Source: Enterococcus innesii (GTDB lineage: Bacteria > Bacillota > Bacilli > Lactobacillales > Enterococcaceae). Taken from it: 64,000 nt of DNA. The first letter of the stretch is position 1, and every line of letters begins with the position of its first letter. The DNA is taken from the NCBI GenBank assembly GCA_018982785.1, contig JAHHEN010000001.1, forward strand, positions 124,001 to 188,000. The letters are read 5' to 3'. Below the pieces are notes generated by a model, which was given only the letters and a program-made list of their open reading frames with translations, ran no database searches and was not told the origin of the DNA. This document shows positions 1-12,228 of this stretch, one piece after another. The position numbers and the translations under genes are program-made.

Positions 1-755
1 ACTGGTATCACCGGTGTAAAGGTAACTCAGCGTAAATCCGTAGATGCCCCACGCTTGCCCTCTTGCCCAGCAGGAATCATCGGCATAGCCTTGTTGGGTA
101 TTGCCGCCGATCGCCGCTCCAGTTTCAACGTCGAAGTAATAGGTGTGGTACGTCGTGGCGTTGTCTCGCACGATGTATTTCTGGGTCTGCTTGGCATGAG
201 CATAGGCTGCTTGTTTGTAGGATTCATCCCCGTCATTTGGGAAGCAAAATACAATAGCGGCAAATTCATCAAGCAATCAATAATGATGCGCCCCCGTTGT
301 TGCGGATCATCGAGATTGCCCCACGCTTGAATGATCTGGGCTTTGGGTGAGTAACGGACCATCAATAGATCGGCGGCGGCAATCGCGAGTTTTTTTGAAG
401 ATTCCCGTCCGTTCACTCGATAGTCGGCGATCGCAGTCAAACTATACAAAAACCCGATATCATGGGTTTCTAGTCCAATTCTTTGATCCAATCGTTCTTG
501 GAAAGAGTGCAGCTGTTTTTCGATGGTTTCATCAAATTCTGTTGATCCCGTCAGTTCTTTACTCAAAAACAACATGCCAGTCCAAAAACTCGCCGTCCAA
601 TCATGGTTGGCTTCTGGTCGATAGACAAGCTGTTCACTCGCTGCCGGTGGGACTAACGTGTCAAAGGTCTTAGTATTCTTTCTTACTTGATTAACGGTGA
701 AGTCGATTTGCTCGGCTACCCATTGTGATAGCTGTACGTCATAGCTGGTTTCCAT
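1..755 (-). pseudogene. GH88 unsaturated glucuronyl hydrolase, frameshifted and cut by window edge
   Basis: Intracellular enzyme family that removes the unsaturated uronic acid left on oligosaccharides by polysaccharide lyases. The ATG at 755 follows an AGGAGG ribosome site. The first frame shows HDIGF (Asp99, candidate catalytic acid) and the MNLPLL helix (near Asp160), typical of GH88/GH105. After ASQMTG the frame is lost at the C run 228-231; one extra C restores GDESYKQAAYAHAKQ and then CWARGQAWGIYGF, the family's hallmark RGQAW block. The gene runs off the left edge. It overlaps the preceding DUF2264 gene by 17 nt, so the two are probably translated together. The family call is firm; the substrate is inferred only from the nearby lyase. 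Confidence 0.85.
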
Positions 756-2580
756 TTTTTCCTCCTATTCGATCAACCTGGATCGTTTGACCGGATTGAT
801 TGATCGTAATGTTGTCTGTTGTCACTTCGACGGTCACTGCTTGTTCTTGTTCTTGTGGAAGCAAGCCGGTGACGAGGGAAACGAATAGGTGCTTTCCCGC
901 TTGTCGTTGAGCAGTTAGATACGGTAGCCACGTTGCAGGATACAAGAGGTTCGTATTTGGCTCCGTTCGTAAGACATCGCTCGTTTCATAGCCAGCGATC
1001 GCCTCGATTTTCGAATAGCCGATCGATGTTCGTACCGCAGCGCTGCGTGCGGTTTTTTCAGTGATGGCAGTAGGCTCTTTCGGTGATGAAAATCCACCTT
1101 CATAGAAAGAAAGGGCGCGCTGAGAATTGATCTCGTGAATGCGAAGGTGACTGCCTATCAGTGGAATGATCGTTGTTTTTATCTGCACGTCTTCCCACGG
1201 ATCCCATTCATGAATGATCCGATCAGGTAAAAGTTGATACTGGCGATCCAATCCTTTGGTGCGAAAGTAATGGTCATCTTCTGACAAAGCCAACGTATTG
1301 TCATAATTTCCTTCATAAAACCAATAATTGCTTTTGGGCACGCTATTGCCAAACGTCGTTGAGTAGACAAATTTGCTATATTTGCTGCTGGCATGACTTT
1401 GATAGTTGATAAATTGCCCTGCAGGAAACATCAAGGCATGCGTCAAGTCTTGATTGTGTTGATAAAAGTTCTTACTGATGGGATGAGCCATTGTTCTTTC
1501 AGTGATCGCTAATGGCGTGGAGGTGGCTTGCCAATAGGGATGCTCCTTTGGTACCGCTAACAAAAGAAAGGTCTTTAACGCCCAATAAGGCGAACCTGGT
1601 GCATTGTAGCCTTCGGCAAAGATCAGATTCTGGTACGAATAGCCGACCGTCAGTATCCCTTCGGAAGTAAAAATGTCTTGCTGCATCCACTGATGCAGGT
1701 GACGACTGATCACCCCCTTGATCTCTCCCCATGGCAATGCTTCAACATCCGCAAAAACCAATGCGCTGAAAAAAGAAACTTGCGCAAAGCGATACGTCAA
1801 ACTTCGACCAAAAGGAACGGCAGCTCCACCTGCTGCAAACCAATGCTTGAAGGTTCCAGCAAAATCGGTGGCTCGTTGTTTGAACTTCGTTGCCCTTTCA
1901 AGATCCTCAGGGACAAATCGACAGTACAGAAGACTATAGTAGTGGATCGCAAAAGATACATAGTAATCGATTTGAGTGGCTACTCCGTCACAGTACCATC
2001 CTTCCCCTAAATAAAAGGTCTCGATCAATGCCAAGTCAGCATCGATTTTTTCTTGGGAAAAGCTGCTGCCACAACGCTTCATGGCTACATTGACGAGAAC
2101 CCGAAAGAAATGCCAATTGTTTGCGGGAATTTCTCGTTGATTGACTTGGATCAGCCACGCATGGAGATTATCTTTTTGGCGTTGGGATAAAACATCCCAC
2201 GTTTTTTCCTTGTTTAATAATAAAAAGGTACTTAGCGAAGCCATTTCCACGATTCGTTGGTCGAAGTCTTCCACAACACCCCAATAATCGGGACTCTCTG
2301 GATCTGTACCCGCAATAATTCCTGAGAGATAGGTTTCTATGAATGAATCTTCTTGCTGGGTTAGATAAGGCGCGAGTCCCCAAAGTGGTCGCAAGAACGC
2401 TTCAAGTTCCTGTACCCCTTTCTCATAGACAGTCCCATGGCTGCCTAAAGCCAAATGTCCGGGACGACTGCTTGCAAAAGCGGGTTTGAGTTGATCCATG
2501 ATCGTTTTGAAGCCGGCTGCTACATCTTCATAACTTTCAAATTTATTCTTTTTCAATTGCTGCAGCTTCTGTGATTGCAT
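739..2580 (-). CDS. DUF2264 family protein
   Basis: Protein of about 613 residues of the DUF2264 type, with an alpha/alpha-barrel-like N-terminal two thirds and a beta-rich C-terminus. Aromatic-rich blocks such as WGLAPYL, NNWHFFR, DGVATQIDYY and EGYNAPGSPYWALK are shared with the second copy at 6927-8762. I recall, with moderate certainty only, that this family is linked to uronic-acid-acting glycosidases (GH154). Longer starts exist upstream, but AAAGGAAGG lies 6 nt before the ATG at 2580, so that start is preferred. It overlaps the lipoprotein gene upstream by 38 nt and GH88 downstream by 17 nt, suggesting one operon. No signal peptide, so probably cytoplasmic. Confidence 0.8.
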   Translation of the reverse strand: MQSQKLQQLKKNKFESYEDVAAGFKTIMDQLKPAFASSRPGHLALGSHGTVYEKGVQELEAFLRPLWGLAPYLTQQEDSFIETYLSGIIAGTDPESPDYWGVVEDFDQRIVEMASLSTFLLLNKEKTWDVLSQRQKDNLHAWLIQVNQREIPANNWHFFRVLVNVAMKRCGSSFSQEKIDADLALIETFYLGEGWYCDGVATQIDYYVSFAIHYYSLLYCRFVPEDLERATKFKQRATDFAGTFKHWFAAGGAAVPFGRSLTYRFAQVSFFSALVFADVEALPWGEIKGVISRHLHQWMQQDIFTSEGILTVGYSYQNLIFAEGYNAPGSPYWALKTFLLLAVPKEHPYWQATSTPLAITERTMAHPISKNFYQHNQDLTHALMFPAGQFINYQSHASSKYSKFVYSTTFGNSVPKSNYWFYEGNYDNTLALSEDDHYFRTKGLDRQYQLLPDRIIHEWDPWEDVQIKTTIIPLIGSHLRIHEINSQRALSFYEGGFSSPKEPTAITEKTARSAAVRTSIGYSKIEAIAGYETSDVLRTEPNTNLLYPATWLPYLTAQRQAGKHLFVSLVTGLLPQEQEQAVTVEVTTDNITINQSGQTIQVDRIGGKNGNQL

Positions 2581-2965
2581 CCGCATCCTTCCTTTCAATC
2601 AATGTCGCTTTAATAAACCCATAATATTCTCCGTAGATCGTCACCACTTCTTGTAGTTTCAATTGCTGACTTTGTTCATTGAATACTTGGTACTGTCCAG
2701 CCGCTGTTTCTAAAATAAATCGATCTCCTTTCTCAATATCTGCTGTTTTCGCATCACTCTTCACGATGGTGCCAGATAACTTCACGAATTCATGCAACGG
2801 GACGACACCTTGCGCAAAATCTTCGTCAGAATAACAAAGCGCTCGTTCTTTTAATTGCTTTTCGCTGCTTTTGGAAAATGCTTGCGTCTGTGTTGTTTCA
2901 TTTGGAGAACAAGCAGTCAACCCCATAAGTAGACCCATGATAAATAACGAATTAATCCACTTCAT
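2543..2965 (-). CDS. Small lipoprotein of unknown function
   Basis: 140-residue protein with a lipoprotein signal (hydrophobic segment, then LTAC with Cys19), so it should be anchored outside the membrane. The mature part begins with a Thr/Gln-rich spacer. A compact beta-rich domain follows (about residues 45-125; LSGTIVKSD, DRFILETAAGQYQVF, VVTIYGEYYG) that resembles an OB-like fold. I do not recognise a named family. It is the first gene of the minus-strand operon with DUF2264 and GH88 and is divergent from the LacI regulator. Its 3' end overlaps the next gene by 38 nt, which is long; a small indel near its stop cannot be excluded. Confidence 0.7.
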   Translation of the reverse strand: MKWINSLFIMGLLMGLTACSPNETTQTQAFSKSSEKQLKERALCYSDEDFAQGVVPLHEFVKLSGTIVKSDAKTADIEKGDRFILETAAGQYQVFNEQSQQLKLQEVVTIYGEYYGFIKATLIERKDADAITEAAAIEKE

Positions 2966-3011
2966 TCATGCCACCCTCTTTTTTTAAAACGCTTTCTTCA
3001 TTTCAAATCAT

Positions 3012-4184
<1,173 letters not shown>

Positions 4185-4186
<2 letters not shown>

Positions 4187-4258
4187 GAAGCTGCGGTGTC
4201 TTCTTGCACTGATCAACGTCATTGCAAGGAAGCACCGCATCCTTCTCACCCTTTTTTT
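4185..4258. terminator. Terminator after the LacI-family gene
   Basis: Long hairpin: GAGAAG pairs with CTTCTC, TGCGGTG with CACCGCA and CTTGCA with TGCAAG, then a T7 run. It overlaps the end of the convergent heparinase gene. Confidence 0.85.
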
Positions 4259-5912
4259 ATTTTAATGGTCGTTTTGATTTCCCCTGTCTGTCCAAGCGCG
4301 TATTCGGCTTGAATCAAATACGCTGGTGCCTGTGCACCATGGTGATCTTGATAAGTAACTGGCTGTATTTGGATCTTATCACTGGTAAAATAAAGAACAC
4401 AGCGCGCTTTTTTTGTCAGTAGCTGGACGGTCTTATTTTGCACCATTGGTGGTATGTCCGTAATAAAGTTTTCCACCACCAGATTCTTTGTTTGGTGGTC
4501 GTCAAAGACAAAATGGTCTTCGATCGTTACTTGTTGCTGCGAGACAACGAAGCGCCGCTGGTATTCAGTGACCGCTGCTTTCGGATAGAACGCACTGAGG
4601 TCTAAGTCAAATCGCTGGTCATTGACCTGCAGCACCGTTGCTTCCTCGGCAGTTGCGCGTTGGGTGTGCTGATTGATGATCGGCAGCGAATGACTGATTG
4701 CAGCTGCGGGAAAGTAGTGATAGCGCGTGTTCTCGTCAAAATACTCTTTGGTGTATTCACCAGCACCAAGGTCCGTCAGAAACAGCTCCTCCGTCGTTCC
4801 TAAGACAAAATGACCGACATCGAGATGATTGTGGCTTTCTTGATTGCTCCCCCTTTGGCAGCAAAAAAGAGATCCTGCTGCACATCTTTTGCAACGAACC
4901 ACTGCGCTTGTTCAAAATAGTGATGATACGAGGCATTCGTTTCTCGTGTGATCGCTTCGTTATGCCAATACAAATTTCGATAGCTGTGGGCAAACCGGTA
5001 GCAAGGATCAAAATCTAACGGACTGACCCCCCGATAATTGGGGAACCGCCACGCCCAAATGCTCGTAGCAATAACTGACCAAGCCACTAGGCAGTTCGAT
5101 CGCCGAATAATCAGAAAAAGGAACGTAATGCCCTGGAGAAATCATCGTGTAGTAAGGAAAAGCGGCAATTTTTCTGGTTTTAGGCTGCTTTAGGTAGGTA
5201 TCTTCTTGCAATACTTCTGCCAACAATTGCGCATAATACAGAAAATAACCAAACCCATACGCCCAGTATCCGACACCTTCCACACAAGCCCCATCTTCGC
5301 CAAAGCTGTTGAGATAGCTTTGCATTGCAGTATCCAATCGTTTGATCATCCGCAATTGTCGCTCGCTTTTTTCGGCAATACATAGAGCGCCGTCATTCCA
5401 AGACAGCCACCAATGACTGCGGACCAATTGTTCTCTTTTGTCTCCCACTCCCAGGTTTGCTCCTCGAAGGGCAAAAAAAGCCGTTGATCGATCTCATACA
5501 ACACTCGTTCTGTGATGACTGGTGAAAGGTCTCCCCCAACCAACATCAACAACTCTGCTAAGGATTGCCCAGTTTCAGCTGCAAAAAGATCGACTGTGTG
5601 GCGCGCTTGCGAAGAAAACTGGCCATCGACAATTGGCAGATGCGCTGGCAGACACCATGTATATTCATTACAGATTTCCCAAATCACTTGCTCCAGCAAC
5701 ACTTTGATCGCTGCCTTACGCTCCATTTCATAAGCAAGTCCTAAAACCACCAACATCCGTCGGCGGGCAAAATAATGGGTTTCGAAGGCAACACGGTTCC
5801 CCGATTCGAGATACTCTTGATAGCCTTGATAAGGCAAATAGGGAATCTCACCAGTGTCAAGATAAGCCTGTGCCGCCTGTAAAATTTCTTCTTTTACCTC
5901 TGCTGGATTCAC
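4246..5912 (-). pseudogene. Heparinase II/III-family polysaccharide lyase, three frame breaks
   Basis: Encoded in four consecutive reading frames that together give one protein of about 555 residues: an alpha-barrel N-terminal half (WETKENNWSAVIGG, EGVGYWAYGFGYF) and a beta-sheet C-terminal half with the conserved SHNHLDVGHFVLG block. Such lyases cut uronic-acid-containing polysaccharides by beta-elimination, producing the unsaturated ends that GH88 removes. The breaks fall in base runs: T6 at 5367-5372 (needs 7), C6 at 5027-5032 (needs 5) and C5 at 4849-4853 (needs 6). The GTG start at 5912 overlaps the upstream TGA (GTGA) and follows AGGAGG. No signal peptide, so intracellular action on imported oligosaccharides is likely. 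The exact lyase family and substrate are not determined. Confidence 0.82.
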
Positions 5913-6757
5913 GCGTTTTCCTCCTGAATAGAGCGTCCGAAGACTTCGATTTGGGTCAACGCTGGAAATGGTGAGGGATCGTCATTTTGAATCAGCTCAT
6001 GCAATTTTACCCAAGTGACCGTTCGCGGCTGGAAAGAAAACCGTTGAGGCTGGCTGCTTTTGACCATCTGCAAGATTTCTTGACTCCCATCGGAAAACGC
6101 CAACGTGACTTGTTGCCAATAGCTATCATGGGGAAAATCCGCCCGTAACGTAAGCGCACATTGGTCGATGCGGACCTCATGACCAAAGTCGATCGTCAAA
6201 GCGGCATCTGCTTGTTGATTGATCCCCCATGAGCCATAGGGATAATTGCCATGAGACCTATTGGCAAAAATACCATCAATGGCGTTACAAGCGAAAAACG
6301 TCGCATCATCTCTTGTTTCAACATTGGCATGGGCATGCGGATAGGCACCCAAGAATTCTTTTTGATCATGAGGGTTTAAGGCGACGTTGCGGTAAGCCGC
6401 TAGTTCTTCTTTTGTTGCTACCCGCACACTCAAATAATGGCTTTTCCCAGCAAAACGGCCTTCTGGCGCGGCTTCTTTGGCATTTTCACTAAGATGTACG
6501 GGGTAGATCCACTCGTTGCCTTTGATGTACACCAAAGTAGTCGCCAGCGTTTCATCGAGTGTGACCCACACAAATTGTCCACTGCGTGAGAGCGAGACAA
6601 CGATTTTATCTCCGTCCTCGTAACAACACTCTTGGGATGCCAACGTGACAAAGTCTTCCGCCGTCGCTTGCAGAAGGGTAGGTTCACTTTCAGGTGTTCG
6701 TTTGCCTTGTTTTACTTGATGCTTTTGGTCATAAATCGTTAAGGAAATCTGGGTCAT
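5909..6757 (-). CDS. Heparinase-partner protein with discoidin-like C-terminal half
   Basis: About 282 residues if the ATG at 6757 is used; AGGAG lies 9 nt before it and the longer upstream frame has no comparable site. The C-terminal half (about residues 140-280) contains DGIFANRSHG, YGSWGINQQADAALTIDFG and QIEVFGR segments that resemble a discoidin/F5-8C-like beta-sandwich. No signal peptide is visible. It is the first gene of a two-gene operon and overlaps the heparinase start by GTGA, so the two proteins are probably made in similar amounts. No enzymatic motif is recognisable; a substrate-binding or helper role for the lyase is inference. Confidence 0.65.
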   Translation of the reverse strand: MTQISLTIYDQKHQVKQGKRTPESEPTLLQATAEDFVTLASQECCYEDGDKIVVSLSRSGQFVWVTLDETLATTLVYIKGNEWIYPVHLSENAKEAAPEGRFAGKSHYLSVRVATKEELAAYRNVALNPHDQKEFLGAYPHAHANVETRDDATFFACNAIDGIFANRSHGNYPYGSWGINQQADAALTIDFGHEVRIDQCALTLRADFPHDSYWQQVTLAFSDGSQEILQMVKSSQPQRFSFQPRTVTWVKLHELIQNDDPSPFPALTQIEVFGRSIQEENA

Positions 6758-6809
6758 TGCATGTAGCTCCTCTCGTATTTTCTCCATTATAGCGATGTCG
6801 ACAAAAAAA

Positions 6810-6874
6810 TGTAACTGTTTCCAGCGATTTTTTACTATTTTTTTACTTAAAATCACGAAATGTAACAGTTTCCA
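6810..6874. promoter_or_regulatory. Direct repeat of a 14-bp TGTAAC-GTTTCCA motif
   Basis: TGTAACTGTTTCCA (6810-6823) and TGTAACAGTTTCCA (6861-6874) differ by one base and sit 51 bp apart in the divergent promoter region. They resemble a degenerate catabolite-response element but lack the central CG, so a separate regulator is possible. Confidence 0.45.
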
Positions 6875-6881
6875 TTTCTTT

Positions 6882-6903
6882 ATTTTACTAAATAAAGTAA
6901 AAT
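6882..6903. promoter_or_regulatory. Candidate LacI-family operator before the second DUF2264 gene
   Basis: Arms ATTTTACT (6882-6889) and AGTAAAAT (6896-6903) are perfect reverse complements with a 6-nt spacer, 24 bp before the ATG at 6927. The half-sites match those next to the lacI-type gene. Confidence 0.55.
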
Positions 6904-6926
6904 AACAACTAAAAGGAGCTGTTTGC

Positions 6927-8762
6927 ATGAGAAACTTTCAAGAAGCATTAAGTAAGAACCCTCTTCGAACCAAAACCGATCTTGAAGAGGCCCTAGTTGA
7001 TCTGGTCACTCCCGTATACGAATGTATGGCACAACAAGGAACTCCCGGGAGGGTCCACCTAGGAAATTCAGGAGCGGTGTACACTCAGGAAAAGGGTGAC
7101 ATCGAAGGCTTTTTACGGACACTCTGGGGATTGGGCCCATTGTTCAGCCAAGAAGAAGCGTGTCTTCGTTACTCAAAACTTTTTCAACAAGCCAATGCCG
7201 GGATCGTTGCAGGCACCACCCCGACCTCTCAGGAGTACTGGGGAAAATTACATGACTATGACCAATTGTTTGTGGAAATGGGTGCCCTTGCTAGTTATTT
7301 GATTTTTACCAAACCGATCTTTTGGGATCGCCTCACACCAAGAGAGCAAACGAATCTCTTTGATTGGCTCAATCAGATCAATCAGCACACGATCCCTAAA
7401 ACCAATTGGCTCTTCTTTCGGATTTTAGTCAATACCTTCTTTGAAATGGCAGCATTGCCTTTTGTAGAAACCACCCTTTTGGCTGATCAAGAAGAGATCG
7501 AGAGGTATTACTTAGCAGACGGCTGGTATTTTGATGGCTATGAAAACCAAATCGACTATTATATTCCTTTTGGGATGCAATACTACGGACTCCTTTACAG
7601 TGTTCTTACCTGTCGTTCCCAATGCCCGTATCAGTTTAGCTACCGTCAAAGAGCCGCTACGCTTGCGCAATCCTTTAAGCAGTGGTTCACAAAAACCGGT
7701 GCGGCATTGCCTTTTGGTCGTAGTCTAACGTATCGGTTTGCGCAATCAAGTTTCTTTGCTGTCGGTGCTTTTGCTGATATAGAATATGAAAGCTTCACCA
7801 AAAATGAAGGAAAATACTTACTGTTACAAAACATGCGTTACTGGTTCCGTCAACCAATCTTTACGCAAGAAGGCTTTTTAAGTATTGGCTATGCCTATCC
7901 CAACCTAAATATGGCTGAAGGCTATAACGCACCAGGATCGCCTTATTGGGCTTTCAAAAATTTCTGTGTATTGGCCATCCCAGCGGATGCTGAATTTTGG
8001 ACGCTTGAGGAGCAGGTGCCAACCTTTGCCACACAGGTGCGCAATCCGCATAGTCGCATGCTTTTGGTGCATAACCAAGAAGGGACAGAATTGCAAGCTT
8101 TCACTGCGGGGCAACATTCCCACGAACACGCTCACGGGAATGCCAAATACGAAAAGTTTGTCTATTCGACAACGTTTGGGTTTAGCGTACCGAAAGCAAC
8201 CGTTTTATTGAAACAAGGTGCCTATGATAATACATTGGCGATCTCAGAGGGGCAGACGGATTTTAAAACAGCTTTTGGTTACGAAGCCTTTGCGATTGAA
8301 GATGACTACGTCTATAGTCGCTGGCGCCCCTACGAGCAGGTCGTCATCGAAACCTTTGTGATTCCGATGTATCCTTGGCATCTGCGTTACCATCGGATTC
8401 AAACGGATCGAAGGTTGCAACTGGTCAATGGCAGCTTTGCAGCACCAGCTGATGGTGCTGCGCTTTCTAGTAAAGAAGGCACCTTTTATCAAAGTTCGGT
8501 TGGCTGTGTTGGTATCAAAACCTTCCCGACGCATCAAGAGGGTACCCTCTTGATGCCAGAACCCAACACGAATCTACTTTATAGTCGAACAGTCATCCCT
8601 CAAGTAAGCAAAACCGTTCTCGCCGGACAACAGGAATGGCTCGTTGCGTGTTTAGGCAATGCCTTTTCTGATCAGATCCCACCCTTTAATGTCACTATCA
8701 CAGCGGACAAAATAACAATGAGCCAAGGGGATCAGAGAAAAACTATTCAGCTTAACTACTAG
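6927..8762 (+). CDS. DUF2264 family protein, second copy
   Basis: 611 residues, uninterrupted, paralogous to the protein at 739-2580. Shared blocks include LWGLGPL, DGYENQIDYYIPF, PFGRSLTYRFAQ and AEGYNAPGSPYWAFK, yet the sequences have diverged well beyond recent duplication. The start follows AAAGGAG at 6912-6918. It is cytoplasmic by lack of a signal peptide and is transcribed alone, divergently from the lyase operon, ending at a strong terminator. Two copies around one lyase suggest two linkages or two steps in the same pathway. The activity is not established from sequence; my recollection of a GH154 link is of moderate certainty. Confidence 0.8.
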   Translation: MRNFQEALSKNPLRTKTDLEEALVDLVTPVYECMAQQGTPGRVHLGNSGAVYTQEKGDIEGFLRTLWGLGPLFSQEEACLRYSKLFQQANAGIVAGTTPTSQEYWGKLHDYDQLFVEMGALASYLIFTKPIFWDRLTPREQTNLFDWLNQINQHTIPKTNWLFFRILVNTFFEMAALPFVETTLLADQEEIERYYLADGWYFDGYENQIDYYIPFGMQYYGLLYSVLTCRSQCPYQFSYRQRAATLAQSFKQWFTKTGAALPFGRSLTYRFAQSSFFAVGAFADIEYESFTKNEGKYLLLQNMRYWFRQPIFTQEGFLSIGYAYPNLNMAEGYNAPGSPYWAFKNFCVLAIPADAEFWTLEEQVPTFATQVRNPHSRMLLVHNQEGTELQAFTAGQHSHEHAHGNAKYEKFVYSTTFGFSVPKATVLLKQGAYDNTLAISEGQTDFKTAFGYEAFAIEDDYVYSRWRPYEQVVIETFVIPMYPWHLRYHRIQTDRRLQLVNGSFAAPADGAALSSKEGTFYQSSVGCVGIKTFPTHQEGTLLMPEPNTNLLYSRTVIPQVSKTVLAGQQEWLVACLGNAFSDQIPPFNVTITADKITMSQGDQRKTIQLNY

Positions 8763-8919
8763 CAAAAAATTACTGGCAAATGCTAGTAGAAAAGCTACCG
8801 AAAACACCTTTCTAATTTACGGGATTGAAGAATGTCCCCCAGAAGTTCGCTTTCAGTCTAACGTTTCAGCGTCGTTACCTTCTGACCCCTCCGTTTCTAT
8901 TGGCAAAAAGCAAAAAAAT

Positions 8920-8977
8920 ACTTGTACCACAAAACGGTGCTTCACGCATTGTGAAGTGCCGTTTTTTTGGTACAAGT
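8920..8977. terminator. Bidirectional terminator
   Basis: ACTTGTACCA pairs with TGGTACAAGT, and an inner stem CGGTGCTTCAC pairs with GTGAAGTGCCG; A-rich and T-rich flanks allow use from both sides. The rest of the 243-nt gap 8763-9005 shows nothing else I can identify. Confidence 0.85.
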
Positions 8978-9005
8978 GATCCATGTTTTGATTGACGATC
9001 AGTGC

Positions 9006-9491
9006 TTATTTCCCGAAAAGCTTTTGGAGAAACCCTTTTTTCTCAGGGACTTCCTTTGTTTCAGTCATCTGAAGCGGTCCAGTTTCCTTCACGACTTGCT
9101 GAAAGCCCCGATTGTCTTGCAGCAACAGACCGTTTAGTTCCAGAATCCCAGTCAGACTGCCAATCATCCGCCGCACTTCTCCCGCACTTTTGCCAAAAAA
9201 GCGCTGGTCGTCATTTGCTTCGGCTTCTTCCAAAATGACCAGCAGCTGCTGGATGCTTTGATTTTGTTCACCTAAGACGTACGACAACTGGTCAACTTCC
9301 GCTGCGGTAGTTGCCGCTGACGGTACTAAATCCGTTACGAGCTTTAAGCTATCTAAATAATCCTTTAAGTCAAAAATGAACGTTTTTGCCGCTTCATTAT
9401 TCATTAATTGGCTTTGACTCAATTTCCTTTGTAGCGCTTCCAATTCGCTTGAACGTTTAGAAAGTTCGCTTACGATCATTTCTATATCCAT
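9006..9491 (-). CDS. Hypothetical coiled-coil protein
   Basis: 161 residues, soluble, rich in Glu, Gln and Leu with heptad-like spacing across about residues 5-130, and a short basic tail (EKKGFLQKLFGK). No signal peptide, membrane span or catalytic motif. It is preceded by a GGAGG-type site and ends at the bidirectional terminator. It stands alone between the DUF2264 gene and an AraC regulator. I do not recognise the family. Confidence 0.6.
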   Translation of the reverse strand: MDIEMIVSELSKRSSELEALQRKLSQSQLMNNEAAKTFIFDLKDYLDSLKLVTDLVPSAATTAAEVDQLSYVLGEQNQSIQQLLVILEEAEANDDQRFFGKSAGEVRRMIGSLTGILELNGLLLQDNRGFQQVVKETGPLQMTETKEVPEKKGFLQKLFGK

Positions 9492-9582
9492 ACGCCACCT
9501 CCTAATGACATTGTCCCGTTTTCTCTTGCATCCGTCAAGAATTCGTCGGACTTTTTTCTGTGTTTTTACCGATCAGACCTGC

Positions 9583-10350
9583 CTATTGCTCCTGTTGGTA
9601 CTTTGTCGGTGCACAGCCATAGCGCTTCGCAAAGAGTCGATTAAAATGGTTGATATTTTGGAAACCAGATTGAAACGCCGCCTCTCGAATCGTCAGCGTT
9701 TCGTTGCTGCGTAAATAAAAAAACTTTTGAAACCGAGCTTGCAATAAATCTTCTTTGGGCGTGGTATGAAAAAACTGTTGATAGAGCTTATAGAATTGGC
9801 TTTTACCGATGGAAAGCTCTCGGCTAAACTGGTAAAAATCCCATTGCTGTTCGCAATTGACTAACATTTTCAACCGCATCGCTTGAAACAGTTGATAGTG
9901 TTCGTTTTGTGGTTGCGGGATGCTTTCTTCAAAATTGCGTTCAAGTAAGACCAATAGATTTGTCATATACGCCGCGATCAATTCTTCCGTGTGCCGTTGC
10001 GGCAACAAGGATTCATGATTGATCTTTTGGATCAATTTGTTGATTTGTTGAATATTTTTCGGCTGGAACAGTTGGTTACAAGGGATCGCATAGGTTTCTT
10101 CGATCACCTGATCCGTTTGAAACTCAACAAAGCTATTAAAAAAATCTTCTTTGCCACGATAATCTTGATAGACGGTTGGAGGAAAAAGAATGCAGCTACC
10201 TTTTTCACTAGTTTCTTGATGACCATCTTCAAAAGTGAAAACCATTGGAGACAACGTCAACACGAAAAGATAATGCTTTAAGCCAGAGGGTCGATAAATA
10301 TGATCGGAAACAGCATTGTGCATTTGAAATCCTGAATAGGTTACGTTCAA
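9583..10350 (-). CDS. AraC-family regulator with cupin sensor
   Basis: 255 residues. The N-terminal half is a cupin-like sugar-sensing domain (about residues 5-110) and the C-terminal half carries two helix-turn-helix motifs ending in the family signature REAAFQSGFQNINHFNRLFAKRYGCAPTKYQ. It is divergent from the GH51 arabinofuranosidase gene, so it probably activates that gene in response to arabinose-containing sugars. The ligand is inference. Confidence 0.88.
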   Translation of the reverse strand: MNVTYSGFQMHNAVSDHIYRPSGLKHYLFVLTLSPMVFTFEDGHQETSEKGSCILFPPTVYQDYRGKEDFFNSFVEFQTDQVIEETYAIPCNQLFQPKNIQQINKLIQKINHESLLPQRHTEELIAAYMTNLLVLLERNFEESIPQPQNEHYQLFQAMRLKMLVNCEQQWDFYQFSRELSIGKSQFYKLYQQFFHTTPKEDLLQARFQKFFYLRSNETLTIREAAFQSGFQNINHFNRLFAKRYGCAPTKYQQEQ

Positions 10351-10424
10351 CTTCTCACTCCTTCCTACTTGCCTTTAGTATAAAGAAAACGGACAAAACG
10401 TCAATAGAATAAGACAGAATGTAG

Positions 10425-11984
<1,560 letters not shown>

Positions 11985-12050
11985 CGAGCGTATCTGTTTG
12001 AGCAAAAAAGCAGCCGCCTTGGCGATATCCTGAAAAAATGAGACTTTTAC

Positions 12051-12076
12051 GGAGTGGAGAAATCCACTCCTTTTTT
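12051..12076 (+). terminator. Terminator after GH51 copy 1
   Basis: GGAGTGGA and TCCACTCC with a four-base loop, followed by T6. Confidence 0.85.
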
Positions 12077-12173
12077 ATGATCCACCGCCCTGTTTAATTG
12101 CTATTTTTCGCATTCTTAACTGATCTGGGCAAAAAGGCGGCAACTGCCAGCTTGCTTTCTCAAAAAAGAGACG

Positions 12174-12217
12174 ACAAAAGAACACCCTGCGGCAGCTAAG
12201 ATACCGCAGGGTGTTCT
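12174..12217 (-). terminator. Terminator after adhE
   Basis: AACACCCTGCGG pairs with CCGCAGGGTGTT, with an A-rich forward flank that becomes the T run on the minus strand. Confidence 0.8.
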
Positions 12218-12228
12218 TGATTCATTGT

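Noticed and set aside
915-1394. Overlapping open frames on both strands inside DUF2264, GH and transporter genes
   Set aside because: No ribosome sites, no recognisable proteins, and complete overlap with well-supported genes.
4246-5912. Programmed frameshifting or true gene decay in the lyase gene
   Set aside because: Three breaks in simple base runs, matching many similar breaks in unrelated genes, fit sequencing error better.
6810-6823. TGTAACTGTTTCCA as a cre
   Set aside because: The central CG is TG (AG in the second copy) and a further position differs from the consensus.
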